Shown here: piece by piece, positions 42,840 through 51,652 of the stretch
Layout of the letters: every line of letters starts with the position of its first letter
Numbering within the stretch: position 1 is the first letter of the stretch
From: Deltaproteobacteria bacterium
GTDB lineage: Bacteria > Desulfobacterota > Desulfomonilia > UBA1062
Direction: 5' to 3'
Assembly (NCBI GenBank): GCA_017992605.1
Contig: JAGOOG010000002.1
Coordinates: forward strand, 124,001-188,000
DNA length: 64,000 bases
The notes under the pieces: generated by a model
Seen by the model: only the letters and a program-made list of their open reading frames with translations
What the model was told of the DNA's origin: nothing
Database searches by the model: none
Program-made: the position numbers and the translations under genes

Positions 42840-43988
42840 TCATGCCATGAGATATCCGCCAATGATGAGCTTCTGTATCTCGCTCGTGCCTGCGCCAATT
42901 GCATAGGCCCTGCCGTCCCTGAGGTAGCGTTCCAGCGGGAACTCCTTCATGTATCCGTACCCCCCATGGATCTGCAGTGCCTCGCTCGTGACGCGGTTCA
43001 CCATCTCGCAGGCATAGAGCTTGACCTGGGCCGCTATCATCCTGGTCTGCCGCTTCCTCTTCTGGTCGAGGCATGCAAGCCCCTTGTATGCCATGAGGCG
43101 GGCGGCTTCTATCTCCACGAGCATGTTCGCCAGTTTGTCCTGTATCATCTGGAAGGTTATCAGCGGCTGGGAAAACTGCCTGCGCTCCCTCGCATACTTC
43201 AATGCCGCGTCGAACGCCGCCCCTGCAATGCCCACGGCCTGGCAGCTCCAGAGGATACGCTCCACGTCCAGGCCCGAGAACATTATCGAAAGACCATTGC
43301 CCTGCGCGCCCCCCAGAAGGTTTTCTTCCGGGACGATGCAGTCCTCCAGGATGATCTCTCCCGTGGGTGACGAGCGGAGCCCCAGCTTGGAGAGGCTTTT
43401 ACCCCGATGATACCCGGGGAACTCCTTTTCCACGATGAAGGCGCTCAGCCCGCCATGCCCCCGCGACGGGTCGGTGGCGGCGTAGATGAGGGCCGTGTCC
43501 GCGATGGGGGCGTTCGAGATGAACATCTTGCTGCCGTTGAGCACGTAGACACTCCCGTCCCTTCGCGCCCGGGTGCGGATCGAAAGTGCATCCGAGCCTG
43601 CCTCCGGTTCGGTGATGCCCATGCAGCCACGCCTGCTGCCCGATGCCAGCAGGGGAAGATATCTTCTTTTCTGGTCGTCCGTGCCGTTTCGTTCAATATT
43701 GTTGCCGCACAGAACCGTGTGCGCCCCGAAGACCACTGCAACGCCAGGGTCGATCCTGCTCACCTCTTCGGCCATGACGCCCAGCGAGACGTGATCGCTG
43801 AAGCTGCCTCCATACTCAGTGCTTATGCCCATGCCCACGAACCCGAGCTCCGCGCCCTTTTTCCAGAGATACTCGTCGAAAGTCTCGTCCCGGTCCATCG
43901 AGGACACCCTGGGCTCGATCTCCTGCTGGGCGAAGCGTCGAACCGTTTCCCTGAGGATCAGGTGCTCTTCGGTAAGGTCAAAATCCAT
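42840..43988 (-). CDS. Acyl-CoA dehydrogenase, isovaleryl-CoA dehydrogenase type
   Basis: FAD-dependent dehydrogenase of 382 aa forming 2-enoyl-CoA. The catalytic base is not at the usual C-terminal site: the loop reads IGAGTSEIQKLIIG, without the Glu of YEGT. Instead E243 in SGLDVERIL sits where isovaleryl-CoA dehydrogenase has its base, so a branched-chain substrate is likely. MGITEPEAGSD (FAD contact) and QIHGGYGYMKEFPLERYLRD are canonical. The ATG at 43988 follows GAGGGGGTTCCC. It stands alone behind a promoter carrying a strong palindrome. ETF (25782-27528) can accept its electrons. Confidence 0.93.
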   Translation of the reverse strand: MDFDLTEEHLILRETVRRFAQQEIEPRVSSMDRDETFDEYLWKKGAELGFVGMGISTEYGGSFSDHVSLGVMAEEVSRIDPGVAVVFGAHTVLCGNNIERNGTDDQKRRYLPLLASGSRRGCMGITEPEAGSDALSIRTRARRDGSVYVLNGSKMFISNAPIADTALIYAATDPSRGHGGLSAFIVEKEFPGYHRGKSLSKLGLRSSPTGEIILEDCIVPEENLLGGAQGNGLSIMFSGLDVERILWSCQAVGIAGAAFDAALKYARERRQFSQPLITFQMIQDKLANMLVEIEAARLMAYKGLACLDQKRKRQTRMIAAQVKLYACEMVNRVTSEALQIHGGYGYMKEFPLERYLRDGRAYAIGAGTSEIQKLIIGGYLMA

Positions 43989-44047
43989 GGGAACCCCCTC
44001 GTTACACATGCAGGATACATTTCATGCGAGGCTGTTTGTGTGACCCC

Positions 44048-44071
44048 ATTATATACCATGACCGGGTCATG
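44048..44071 (-). promoter_or_regulatory. Acyl-CoA dehydrogenase promoter with palindromic operator
   Basis: A perfect -10 TATAAT (44048-44053, minus strand) has no good -35 partner. Immediately upstream, in the spacer, lies the perfect 15-bp palindrome CATGACCGGGTCATG (44057-44071; 7-bp arms around one base). A protein bound there would compete with RNA polymerase or, given the weak -35, could be an activator. The leader is about 50 nt. Confidence 0.55.
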
Positions 44072-44158
44072 TGCCATCTCTGAGGAAGAGTCTCGTCGAC
44101 GTCGTGTCCATCCGTGCTGGGGCCAGAAAACCGACCGGGGTAGGGAAATCATCCCTTC

Positions 44159-44188
44159 TTGACAGGGGCCTGCTCGCGCATGTATTTG
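44159..44188 (+). promoter_or_regulatory. Promoter of the PilZ gene, probably leaderless
   Basis: Perfect -35 TTGACA (44159-44164), an 18-nt spacer and a weak -10 TATTTG (44183-44188). Only 9 nt separate the -10 from the ATG at 44198 and no Shine-Dalgarno sequence is present. Confidence 0.42.
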
Positions 44189-44197
44189 TGAGCAATC

Positions 44198-44554
44198 ATG
44201 AAGTCCAGAAAGGAAAAGAGGGTCCACGAGCGCATCCCGTTTCCAGATGTCAGGGGATCTGTCGAGATCAGCGAGGACATGAAGCCGGTGACCCTCATCA
44301 ATGCGAGCTTCGAGGGGGTCTGCATCTCCGGTGCATCCGTCCCGGTCGGGTCCGTGGTGAAACTCGCCATCGACGACCACCTTGGCGTCGGGGACATTTC
44401 ACTGTACTGCAAGGTTGCCTGGGCATCGGGTGGGAAAAAAAAGGAGAAGCTCTCCGGGCTGTCCCTCCTGAACACCAACAAGGTCCTCTTCAAGAAGGAC
44501 CTCCTGTCCTTCAACCGCCTCATCGAAGCGGTCCAGACCCAGGCACGGACCTGA
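44198..44554 (+). CDS. PilZ-domain protein
   Basis: A 118-aa single-domain protein expected to bind cyclic di-GMP. The binding motifs are the Arg-rich start EKRVHERIPF (RxxxR) and NASFEGVCI (the D/NxSxxG motif). The charge-rich insertion ASGGKKKEKLSGL lies in a surface loop. It has no output domain, so it probably works by protein contact. It stands alone between a divergent acyl-CoA dehydrogenase and convergent moaA. The HDOD/degenerate-GGDEF protein at 62.1-63.5 kb is another cyclic-nucleotide signalling element in the window. Confidence 0.88.
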   Translation: MKSRKEKRVHERIPFPDVRGSVEISEDMKPVTLINASFEGVCISGASVPVGSVVKLAIDDHLGVGDISLYCKVAWASGGKKKEKLSGLSLLNTNKVLFKKDLLSFNRLIEAVQTQART

Positions 44555-44559
44555 CCGAG

Positions 44560-45558
44560 TCACCCCCCGAGATCCGACATCCGGGTGCGGGCGACCCCAT
44601 GGAACAGGTCCATGCCCCTGCACACCCCGTGTCCCGGTGGCTTTCTTCTGACGCCTTCTTCGATGAGCCCTTCCAGGTCCGTGTCGGAAATGCCGCTCCT
44701 CATGGGTCCCCGGAGATCGATCTGATCCTCGGAAAACAGGCACGGCCTCAGTTGTCCCGTAGCCGTGATGCGAATACGGTTGCATGAGCCGCAGAAGTCC
44801 CTCTCGCTCAGCGCACCGATAAGACCGACGTTCCCCGGTGCCCCGGGTATCCGGTACATCCATGCAGGACCAAGGCCGCGTTTCATCTGATCGAGAGGGC
44901 CGAAACGCCGTTCTATGATGTCCCTGATCTCCTCGGCGCTGATATTTTCGTGCTCGGGGTATTTCGTTATGCACCCGACGGGCATGAGTTCTATGAAACG
45001 CACCTCCACGGGCAGGGTCGTGGTCAAGCGTGCAAAATCCTCGATCTCCCCGTCGTTGAATCCGCGGATCGCCACCACGTTGATCTTGACCGGGGTCAGG
45101 CCATGCTCCTGGGCTGCACAGATACCCCGGATGACCTTGTCGAATGCATCGACCCGGGTGATATAAGCGAATTTTTTTCTGTCCAGGGTATCGAGACTCA
45201 CGTTGACACGCCTCAGGCCAGCCTCCTTCATCGGCAGCGCAAGAGGTTCCAGAAGTATGCCGTTGGTGGTCAGGGTGAGATCCTTCAGCCCCCCCGTGGA
45301 GTTCAGCTGCGAGATGAACCCCACGATGTCCCTTCTCAGCAGAGGCTCTCCCCCGGTTATCCGGACCTTCTCCACCCCCCGCGCGATGCAGATCCTGAGA
45401 ATACGCAGCATTTCCTCGTAGGACAGGACCTGCTCATGGGGAACCCAGTCGACGCCGCCGACGGGCATGCAGTAGCGGCATCTCAGGTTGCACCGGTCGG
45501 TGATGGAGATCCTGACATATCTGATCTGCCTGCCGTGCAGGTCGATGAGCGGGTTCAT
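44560..45558 (-). CDS. moaA: GTP 3',8-cyclase MoaA
   Basis: Radical SAM enzyme for the first step of molybdenum-cofactor synthesis, 332 aa. The AdoMet cluster is C23/C27/C30 (DRCNLRCRYC). The second, GTP-binding cluster is in RDFCGSCNRIRI plus LRPCLF, and the protein ends in the Gly-Gly tail needed for activity (SDLGG). Its start touches the stop of the DUF364 gene, so the two are translated from one mRNA. Further cofactor genes are not here except moeA at the right edge. Confidence 0.96.
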   Translation of the reverse strand: MNPLIDLHGRQIRYVRISITDRCNLRCRYCMPVGGVDWVPHEQVLSYEEMLRILRICIARGVEKVRITGGEPLLRRDIVGFISQLNSTGGLKDLTLTTNGILLEPLALPMKEAGLRRVNVSLDTLDRKKFAYITRVDAFDKVIRGICAAQEHGLTPVKINVVAIRGFNDGEIEDFARLTTTLPVEVRFIELMPVGCITKYPEHENISAEEIRDIIERRFGPLDQMKRGLGPAWMYRIPGAPGNVGLIGALSERDFCGSCNRIRITATGQLRPCLFSEDQIDLRGPMRSGISDTDLEGLIEEGVRRKPPGHGVCRGMDLFHGVARTRMSDLGG

Positions 45559-46305
45559 CTACGCGACCTCCAGGTAGGCCTTTCTGATGGCGCCGCTTCT
45601 CTGCAGGTGCCTGGTTCCGCCCCCTTCCATGACCAGCGTGAAGGCCTGGTCAGGGTCCTCGATGAAGCTCCCCCCGAGGAAGCTGACACCGGTCCCGGTG
45701 AAGACGGTGGGGATCATGGGGGTGCTGGGCCCCAGGATCATCACAGCCCTGGCACAGTTCGGCAGGGCAAGGATGCCGGTGACGGAGCCGTTTGCGACCG
45801 TGGTTCCGGTCAATATTATGATATCCGCCGAGCGGATCCGTTCGGGCATCGTGTGCGGGGCTTCGAGGGGCAGAAGCCCCTCCTTCCTGTCTTCGAAGAC
45901 CGCGACATCGCATCCTCTGCCGGTAAGCATCTGGACGACGGGCTCGATCAGTCCCACCATGACGATCCGGTCTCCGGGGGTGACGGTAATACGGTCAAAG
46001 ATATCTCCGATTGTCGGGGTAAACAACCTTGAAGCCAGTGCATTCACTGTGGCCAGGGCGAGACCGCGTGATATGAGGTCGGTCCTCTTCGACAGCGCGA
46101 GGATATCCAGGGCATGTGCCCCGGCGATTGTTCCTGCCCTGGAGAACACCGCGCATGACCCACCGGCGTCGTGGCGTATGTTGGCGCACAGGCCCATGCT
46201 CAGATCATCCAGCTGAACAGCAATGAACCCGGAGCCGATGAGCGCCCTGCGTATCACCCGTGCCCGGGCGGAATCCTCGATTCTCTCTATGCATTTCTCC
46301 AGCAC
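45559..46305 (-). CDS. DUF364/DUF4213 protein, putative metal-chelating
   Basis: A 248-aa protein of the DUF364 family, with an N-terminal DUF4213-like part (1-90) and a C-terminal Rossmann-like part (VMVGLIEPVVQML, DIIILTGTTVANG, VMILGPSTPMIPTVF). The family is thought to bind heavy metals or pterin-like ligands; function is not established. GTG start at 46305 without Shine-Dalgarno sequence, 8 nt after the -10 of a promoter, so likely leaderless. It directly precedes moaA, which suggests a part in molybdenum or tungsten handling. Confidence 0.85.
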   Translation of the reverse strand: MLEKCIERIEDSARARVIRRALIGSGFIAVQLDDLSMGLCANIRHDAGGSCAVFSRAGTIAGAHALDILALSKRTDLISRGLALATVNALASRLFTPTIGDIFDRITVTPGDRIVMVGLIEPVVQMLTGRGCDVAVFEDRKEGLLPLEAPHTMPERIRSADIIILTGTTVANGSVTGILALPNCARAVMILGPSTPMIPTVFTGTGVSFLGGSFIEDPDQAFTLVMEGGGTRHLQRSGAIRKAYLEVA

Positions 46306-46313
46306 AAGGACTC

Positions 46314-46341
46314 ACTATGCCACCGGAGACATACTTGTCAA
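46314..46341 (-). promoter_or_regulatory. Promoter of DUF364-moaA, probably leaderless
   Basis: Perfect -35 TTGACA (46336-46341), a 16-nt spacer and -10 CATAGT (46314-46319) on the minus strand. Eight nt separate the -10 from the GTG start at 46305. Confidence 0.5.
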
Positions 46342-46416
46342 ATGGTTTCCCCCGGTGGTTACCGCTCGGGGCCAGAGGGAAGGAGGAAGAACCGGCGACT
46401 TTCATGCCCCGGGCAT

Positions 46417-46908
46417 TCAGACCGAACCGCCCCTTCTCTCGATCTTGAGAAGACACTCCTTTATCCGGATTCCAGGGGTGTATCCACCAAGGGACTGCGC
46501 TCCAACGACTCTGTGGCATGGTATGATTACGGGTATGGGGTTGGCCCTGCATACAGCACCGACGGCCCTGGCAGCACCGGGTTTTCCGGACATGGAGGCG
46601 ACCGTTCCATAGGTCATGGTGGATCCGTAGGGAATGCGGGAAATGGCGGCGATGATGCCCTGGGAACCAACCAGGGGCCGTACCTCCTGACGATTGCACG
46701 ACCACAGGATTTTGTGACCCATGAAAAAGAGCCCCCCCGGGAACACCTTGAGCCTGCCGTTGAAGTAGGCTTCGAAGGAATGCACCACCCAGTCCAGTTC
46801 TCCACGGTGTCTTGTCCCTTCGACAGGCTCCCACGAAACGCCTTCCATCGCCTCTGTTCCGCCTGATATCCACAGAGGGCCACAGGGGGTCTCGATGCGA
46901 GCGATCAC
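46417..46908 (-). CDS. Methylated-DNA-protein cysteine methyltransferase-like
   Basis: Suicide DNA repair protein removing the methyl group of O6-methylguanine, 163 aa. The active-site motif is IPCHRVVG, and IPYGSTMTYG and GKPGAARAVGA are canonical. The segment between YFNG and IPYG is about a dozen residues longer than usual and lacks the common FQxxVW motif, so the DNA-binding helix region has diverged. GTG start at 46908 overlaps the stop of the MinD-like gene by 4 nt, so translation is coupled. Confidence 0.85.
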   Translation of the reverse strand: MIARIETPCGPLWISGGTEAMEGVSWEPVEGTRHRGELDWVVHSFEAYFNGRLKVFPGGLFFMGHKILWSCNRQEVRPLVGSQGIIAAISRIPYGSTMTYGTVASMSGKPGAARAVGAVCRANPIPVIIPCHRVVGAQSLGGYTPGIRIKECLLKIERRGGSV

Positions 46909-47885
46909 GCGGTGTAACCTTTGTGGACCCTGGAGGCCAAGCCCCCCGTCTCGAGGGTCTTGAGCAGACGTTCCAGGAGGATGCGTGTCTTGCGTTGTTC
47001 CTCGAGGATGTCCTGTAAGGTCTTTTCCATGGACCTTGCCGAGACTTCACCATTGAAGGAAACGGCCCTCATGGCCTTGGGGCGGCCGGCCTTCATGATC
47101 ATGGCGACCAGTCGGGTCCAGAGCTTCTCAAGGTCTGCACTCACGCTCTTCTGCCCGAGCATGGTCAGGGCAACGACCCTGTAGCACCGGGCAATATCCG
47201 AGGTTGGATATCGGACGATAGCCGGAACCTGATCCTTGACCGCCCGGGGCAGCTTGTCGTCCGCATAGATGCTCCCAAGGAATTCCACCTGGATGTCCAG
47301 GAACTTCTGGGCGGCAGAGGATATCTTCTTGTAGATGGTATGTCCTGCGGCGCTGTTCTTGGCCTGGCTGGCAAACATGGAGATCCTGCCCTCGTAGCCG
47401 TTGCGTTTCAGGACCTTGATGAGGGCATAGGCATCGGTGAGGCTCGTCGGTTCGTCACTCACCCCCACGACCACTTCGGGAGCAGCCATGAGGAAGGACA
47501 CGACGCTCGAGGATATCCCTGATGCTGTGTCAATGAGGAGAAAATCCGTGTCTTGGGTGATCTCCCTGACCGCGCCCAGGAGATTCCCGACCTGGCGCTT
47601 GTCGAGATCCGCCATGTCCTGCGTGCCCGAAGAACCCGGAATCAGGCCTACGCGATAGTCTGTTTTGACAATGATATCGCCGATGCTTGCATGACCCAGG
47701 ACGACGTCTTCCAGGGTGCGCTGGGGCCTTAGGCCCAGGAGGACGTCGAGATTCGCCAGCCCCAGATCGGCATCAAGGATGAGCACATTGGATTCCATTG
47801 CCGCCAGGGCAATAGCCACGTTGAGCACAAAATTGCTCTTGCCGACGCCCCCTTTTCCGGACGTGACTGCGATAAAGCGTGTCAT
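46905..47885 (-). CDS. MinD/FlhG-like ATPase
   Basis: ParA/MinD-superfamily ATPase of 326 aa. The deviant Walker A is SGKGGVGKSN at 9-18 and the Walker B region ILDADLGLANLDVLLGL is as in FlhG/YlxH proteins. The C-terminal 60 residues are a basic helix (EEQRKTRILLERLLKTLE). FlhG limits flagellar number, but no flagellar gene lies in the window. Its neighbours are smc and a DNA-repair protein, so a chromosome or pole-organising role is possible. The ATG at 47885 follows AGAGGTATGGTGTC. Confidence 0.9.
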   Translation of the reverse strand: MTRFIAVTSGKGGVGKSNFVLNVAIALAAMESNVLILDADLGLANLDVLLGLRPQRTLEDVVLGHASIGDIIVKTDYRVGLIPGSSGTQDMADLDKRQVGNLLGAVREITQDTDFLLIDTASGISSSVVSFLMAAPEVVVGVSDEPTSLTDAYALIKVLKRNGYEGRISMFASQAKNSAAGHTIYKKISSAAQKFLDIQVEFLGSIYADDKLPRAVKDQVPAIVRYPTSDIARCYRVVALTMLGQKSVSADLEKLWTRLVAMIMKAGRPKAMRAVSFNGEVSARSMEKTLQDILEEQRKTRILLERLLKTLETGGLASRVHKGYTA

Positions 47886-47965
47886 GACACCATACCTCTC
47901 GATTTTCACCTGCAATATGCATGCACGCCGCAACCCTGCCTATGAGGACGGGTTTTTGACGATGT

Positions 47966-47993
47966 AAGGGGAAAATGGCAAACATTTTCCCTT
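47966..47993 (-). terminator. Hairpin after smc
   Basis: AAGGGGAAAATG and CATTTTCCCTT form an 11-bp stem with one bulged G and a 5-nt loop, 14 nt past the smc stop on the minus strand. A T run is lacking, so termination may be partial and the MinD-like gene may still be reached. Confidence 0.42.
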
Positions 47994-48007
47994 CTTGAAG
48001 AATTGTT

Positions 48008-51000
48008 TTATCCCTTGGGATCCTCGAGCACCATGGAAACCACTTTGCTGATGCCCGGCACATCAAAGGTGACGCCGTAGAGGATATCAGCCGTTTCCAT
48101 GGTGTGCCTGTTATGGGTCACGATGAGAAACTGGGATTCATGGGAAAATGTCCTGATGAGCCGGTTGAGTCGTATGACATTGGAGTCGTCGAGCGGTGCG
48201 TCCACCTCGTCCAGTATGCAGAAGGGAGAGGGATTCACCTTGAACAGGGCAAAGATGAAGCTGATGGCACACAGCGTCTTCTCTCCCTCCGAGAGCAGGC
48301 TCATGGCCTTGAGGCGCTTAAAGGGCGGGGAGGCGAAGATCTCGATCCCCGAGTCCATCTCATCACCCTCGGAGAGGACCAAGTCGGCCTTGCCGCCCCC
48401 GAACATGGCAGTGAAGATCTCCTGAAAGTACTCTCTCACCCGGGTGAACGTGGCGGTAAAGGCCTTGATGCTCTGCCGTTCTATGCTGGCGATCACCTCT
48501 TTCAGGCGCGTGCTCGCCCGCACGATGTCCTCGTATTGTCTATGGAGGTCCTCCCATCGTTTCTGGGCATGATCGAAGGCCTCCAGGGATGCAAAGTTGA
48601 TCTGTCCCATCCTCTCGATGCGCTCTTCCAGTTCATTCACCCTCTGCCTGGCCTGCTGCACATCGAAGGACTCCGGCAGTTCCGGGATACCGGGGCCGAA
48701 CCGGCCTTCCATCCGCTCGAGGTTCAATGCGTAAGCTACCTCGTACTCCTTGTCCTTCAGAAGGGTCTCTGCCCGTGCCCGTTCCAGGCCATCAATGCTG
48801 CTGCGAAGCTCCGCCGCCTCTTCGCGGGCTGCACGGAGAAGGTTCATGGCCTTCTCATACTCTGGAAGAACGCCGTCGTACTGGCCCCTGCCCGTCCTGA
48901 TGGCCTCCTGCGCCTGTTCGATGTCCCGGGAACGTGCGCACACGGCCTGTTCGACTGTCTGCCTCGTACCTGCAAGCTCATCGAGACGAGCCAGGTCTTT
49001 GGCCACGGCCTGTCTTCTCATGTCCAGGTTCTCGGATATGGCCTTGTGCGCGGCAGCCTTTTCCGCCGCCGCCACCTCGAGCCCGTGGAGAAGATCCCGG
49101 GTTGCCTGTATCTCGGCAAGGGAAGAGGATAGTCTCTCCTTGGACACATGTTTCTCTTCATCAAGGACCTTCAGGGCCTCTTCTTGCTGTGACCGCTCCC
49201 CTTCAAGATCTTTCCTGCGGCCGGTGAAGGTTTCAGCCTGGGCATCGAGCCTTTTTGAAAGCTCCATCATCTGGGACAGGTCGGTCTCGAGCTGTATCTT
49301 CTGCTCGTGGATTCTCTCTTTTTGATTGAGCATGCCCTGCCTCTTCTCGCTCAGGGCGGTCAGCTTCTGGTCAAGTGCTTGCAGGGCGCCAAGCCCGCCG
49401 TGGTATCGTGCCGTGAGGCTCTGGTGCTCCTCTTTTGCGTTGAGCAGGGCAGCCTTCTGCCGATCCATCTCTGCCTCGATGATCGTGCCTTTGGCCTTGA
49501 GCGTCTTCATCTCCGCCCGTGCCTTGAGTATATCCGCGTACTTGGTGTGTTCGTTGGTGGTCCTGATGACGCCGGAGGGCTCCAGGATCATGCCGTCCAC
49601 GGTGACGAAGCTGCATGAACGATGCCCCCCCTTCCACAACGAGACGGCCGTTTCCATGCCGTCCACCACGCACATGTTCTGGGAAAGGGCGAGCACCACA
49701 TCCGCATATCCCTCGTGGGGTTCTATGAATTCCCTGAGCTGGCCCAGCACCCCGGGGTTCCCTGCGGGGAGGGGGTGTTCGTGGTTCTTGATATGGGGCT
49801 GCTCTATCACAAAACCGGGTCCCCTGGTCCTGAAGTCCTCCAGGGAAAGGATCTCCTCGTGATCGCGATAAATGAGGAAATCCAGTGCGTTGCCCATAGA
49901 TCTTCCGACTGCTGCCTCGAACCCGTCCCTTACACTGAGGGTGTCCGCAACCTTTCTCGATCCGTTGGAGGAATACCGGGACGCATCCTGCAGTTCTTCA
50001 ATCCCGATGATCCTGGCGAGCATGCCGATCTTGGCGGAGACCTCGGCACTGTCCTTTTCCAGGCCGATCACTGACCTGGTGCAGGTTTCTATACGCTCCT
50101 GCGCTTCCTGCATGGCGGCCTTTACCGTCTCTATCTCCTGGGCCGCAGGCTGTCTGGCCCGGTCGGCCTGCGAGAGCTCTTGCTCCAGCGTCGCGAGGTC
50201 CCCAGACAACGTTTCCTCGTTCTCGGAGAGGGCGTCAAGATCCTGCTGCCGCCGTCTGAGCGTTGATACAACCTCCCTGTGTCGGTCCTGGACCTCCTGG
50301 ATTCGTTGATCGAGGGCCCGCACTTCGGTGATCACTTCAAAGAGTGCCGTTCTTTTCTCCTGATAGAGCCTCTCCAGACTCTCGTGGTCCTTTTCCTGGA
50401 CCCCGTAACCGGAGAGACGGCCATCCAGCTGTGCCTGCACGTCTGCCATCCGGTTCTGGAGGTCTTCCTGTTCTTTCCTGAGGGCGGTGGAGCGTTCTTC
50501 CTCGTCGCCGATGGAGCGCCTGCTCTCTTCCAGATTCTGAGAGATCATGACCCTCGTGGCATCGATATCGCCCAGGCGCGCGTGGGAGGACTCCATCTCT
50601 CGTTTGGCGAGGAGAAGAGATGATTCTGCCTCACTCAGACGGGAAGAAAGCTGCTCCATCCGGGCCTTGTGCTGCCCACTCAGCGCCTCGAGCCCTGCGA
50701 GCCTTTCCCTGAGCCCGGCACCCTGCTCCTCGGCGGTGCCTATTCTGTCGTCGATGGCCCTGAGCTCTGATGCATATGTCCCTCTCAGATCGGCCATCTC
50801 CTTGATGTCGAATGCCATGATCAGCCGTGACAGCGTGTTCGCCTCTGCCCGGAGCTCCTGGTACCTCTGGGCCCTGTTTGCCTGGGTCTTGAGTTCGTTG
50901 CGCTGCTTCGTAACCTCACCGAGCAGGTCATTGATACGCTCCAGGTTCCGGGATGTCGCCTCAAGCCTTCTCAGGGCCTCGGTGCGTTTGATCCGGAACC

Positions 51001-51514
51001 TGCCCACCTCTGCCGCATCCTCGATGAGGTAACGGATCTCCTCGGGCCTGGCCTGGATGATGTCCTTGACCTTGCCCTGCTCGATGATGGCATACCCATT
51101 CCGGTGCAGGCCCGTGTCCAGGAAGAGATCCGTGATGTCCTTGAGCCGACACTTGACGTTGTTGATGAGGTATTCGCTCTCGCCCGTACGGAAGAGCCGC
51201 CTGGTGACCGAGACTTGCTCGAACCCTTCGAGCGTCTTCGGAAACGAACCTCCGTCCCGGACGAACTCCAGGGAAACGCTGGCGAGCGAGCCGGGTCCGG
51301 CATCATGGGTCCCGGAAAATATCACCTCGTTCATGGCAGACGCCCTGAGGGACTTGGCAGACTGCTCGCCCAGAGCCCACCTGACGGCATCGATGATGTT
51401 GCTCTTGCCGCACCCGTTGGGCCCGGCGATGCAGGTCACGCCGCTGGATACGGCCAGGGTGGTCTTTTTCGCGATAGACTTGAAACCCTTGATTTCAATC
51501 CTTGATAATTTCAC
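48008..51514 (-). CDS. smc: Chromosome segregation protein SMC
   Basis: Condensin-type ATPase of 1168 aa. The Walker A motif is GPNGCGKSNIIDAVRWALG near residue 32. Two long coiled coils flank a hinge at about 505-670. The C-terminal Walker B is FCILDEVDAPLDDSN. The ABC signature reads LLSEGEK, where most SMCs have LSGGE, so one Gly is replaced by Glu. GTG start at 51514 (VKLSRIEIKGFKSI), preceded only by TTGGGGT. ScpA and ScpB are not in the window. The divergent neighbour is YggT-DivIVA. Confidence 0.95.
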   Translation of the reverse strand: MKLSRIEIKGFKSIAKKTTLAVSSGVTCIAGPNGCGKSNIIDAVRWALGEQSAKSLRASAMNEVIFSGTHDAGPGSLASVSLEFVRDGGSFPKTLEGFEQVSVTRRLFRTGESEYLINNVKCRLKDITDLFLDTGLHRNGYAIIEQGKVKDIIQARPEEIRYLIEDAAEVGRFRIKRTEALRRLEATSRNLERINDLLGEVTKQRNELKTQANRAQRYQELRAEANTLSRLIMAFDIKEMADLRGTYASELRAIDDRIGTAEEQGAGLRERLAGLEALSGQHKARMEQLSSRLSEAESSLLLAKREMESSHARLGDIDATRVMISQNLEESRRSIGDEEERSTALRKEQEDLQNRMADVQAQLDGRLSGYGVQEKDHESLERLYQEKRTALFEVITEVRALDQRIQEVQDRHREVVSTLRRRQQDLDALSENEETLSGDLATLEQELSQADRARQPAAQEIETVKAAMQEAQERIETCTRSVIGLEKDSAEVSAKIGMLARIIGIEELQDASRYSSNGSRKVADTLSVRDGFEAAVGRSMGNALDFLIYRDHEEILSLEDFRTRGPGFVIEQPHIKNHEHPLPAGNPGVLGQLREFIEPHEGYADVVLALSQNMCVVDGMETAVSLWKGGHRSCSFVTVDGMILEPSGVIRTTNEHTKYADILKARAEMKTLKAKGTIIEAEMDRQKAALLNAKEEHQSLTARYHGGLGALQALDQKLTALSEKRQGMLNQKERIHEQKIQLETDLSQMMELSKRLDAQAETFTGRRKDLEGERSQQEEALKVLDEEKHVSKERLSSSLAEIQATRDLLHGLEVAAAEKAAAHKAISENLDMRRQAVAKDLARLDELAGTRQTVEQAVCARSRDIEQAQEAIRTGRGQYDGVLPEYEKAMNLLRAAREEAAELRSSIDGLERARAETLLKDKEYEVAYALNLERMEGRFGPGIPELPESFDVQQARQRVNELEERIERMGQINFASLEAFDHAQKRWEDLHRQYEDIVRASTRLKEVIASIERQSIKAFTATFTRVREYFQEIFTAMFGGGKADLVLSEGDEMDSGIEIFASPPFKRLKAMSLLSEGEKTLCAISFIFALFKVNPSPFCILDEVDAPLDDSNVIRLNRLIRTFSHESQFLIVTHNRHTMETADILYGVTFDVPGISKVVSMVLEDPKG

Positions 51515-51652
51515 ACCCCAAGCTTTAGCAGAGCTTGATGGACACCGCAAGCGCCCGGATGACCCCTGGTGGAATACACGAAAATCCCTTGCATTCCGAG
51601 CACGAAACCTGCACATTAGATCGTGAACATACAAGGGGAGGGGCGGCAGGCC

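Noticed and set aside
46417-46908. Frameshift in the MGMT-like gene, because the segment before IPYG looks foreign
   Set aside because: The other two frames across this segment do not restore the FQxxVW motif, and the frame is open from the coupled start through PCHRV to the stop, so divergence or insertion is more likely.
46905-47885. FlhG regulator of flagellar number
   Set aside because: No flagellar gene occurs in the window, so only the broader MinD/ParA family call is supported.
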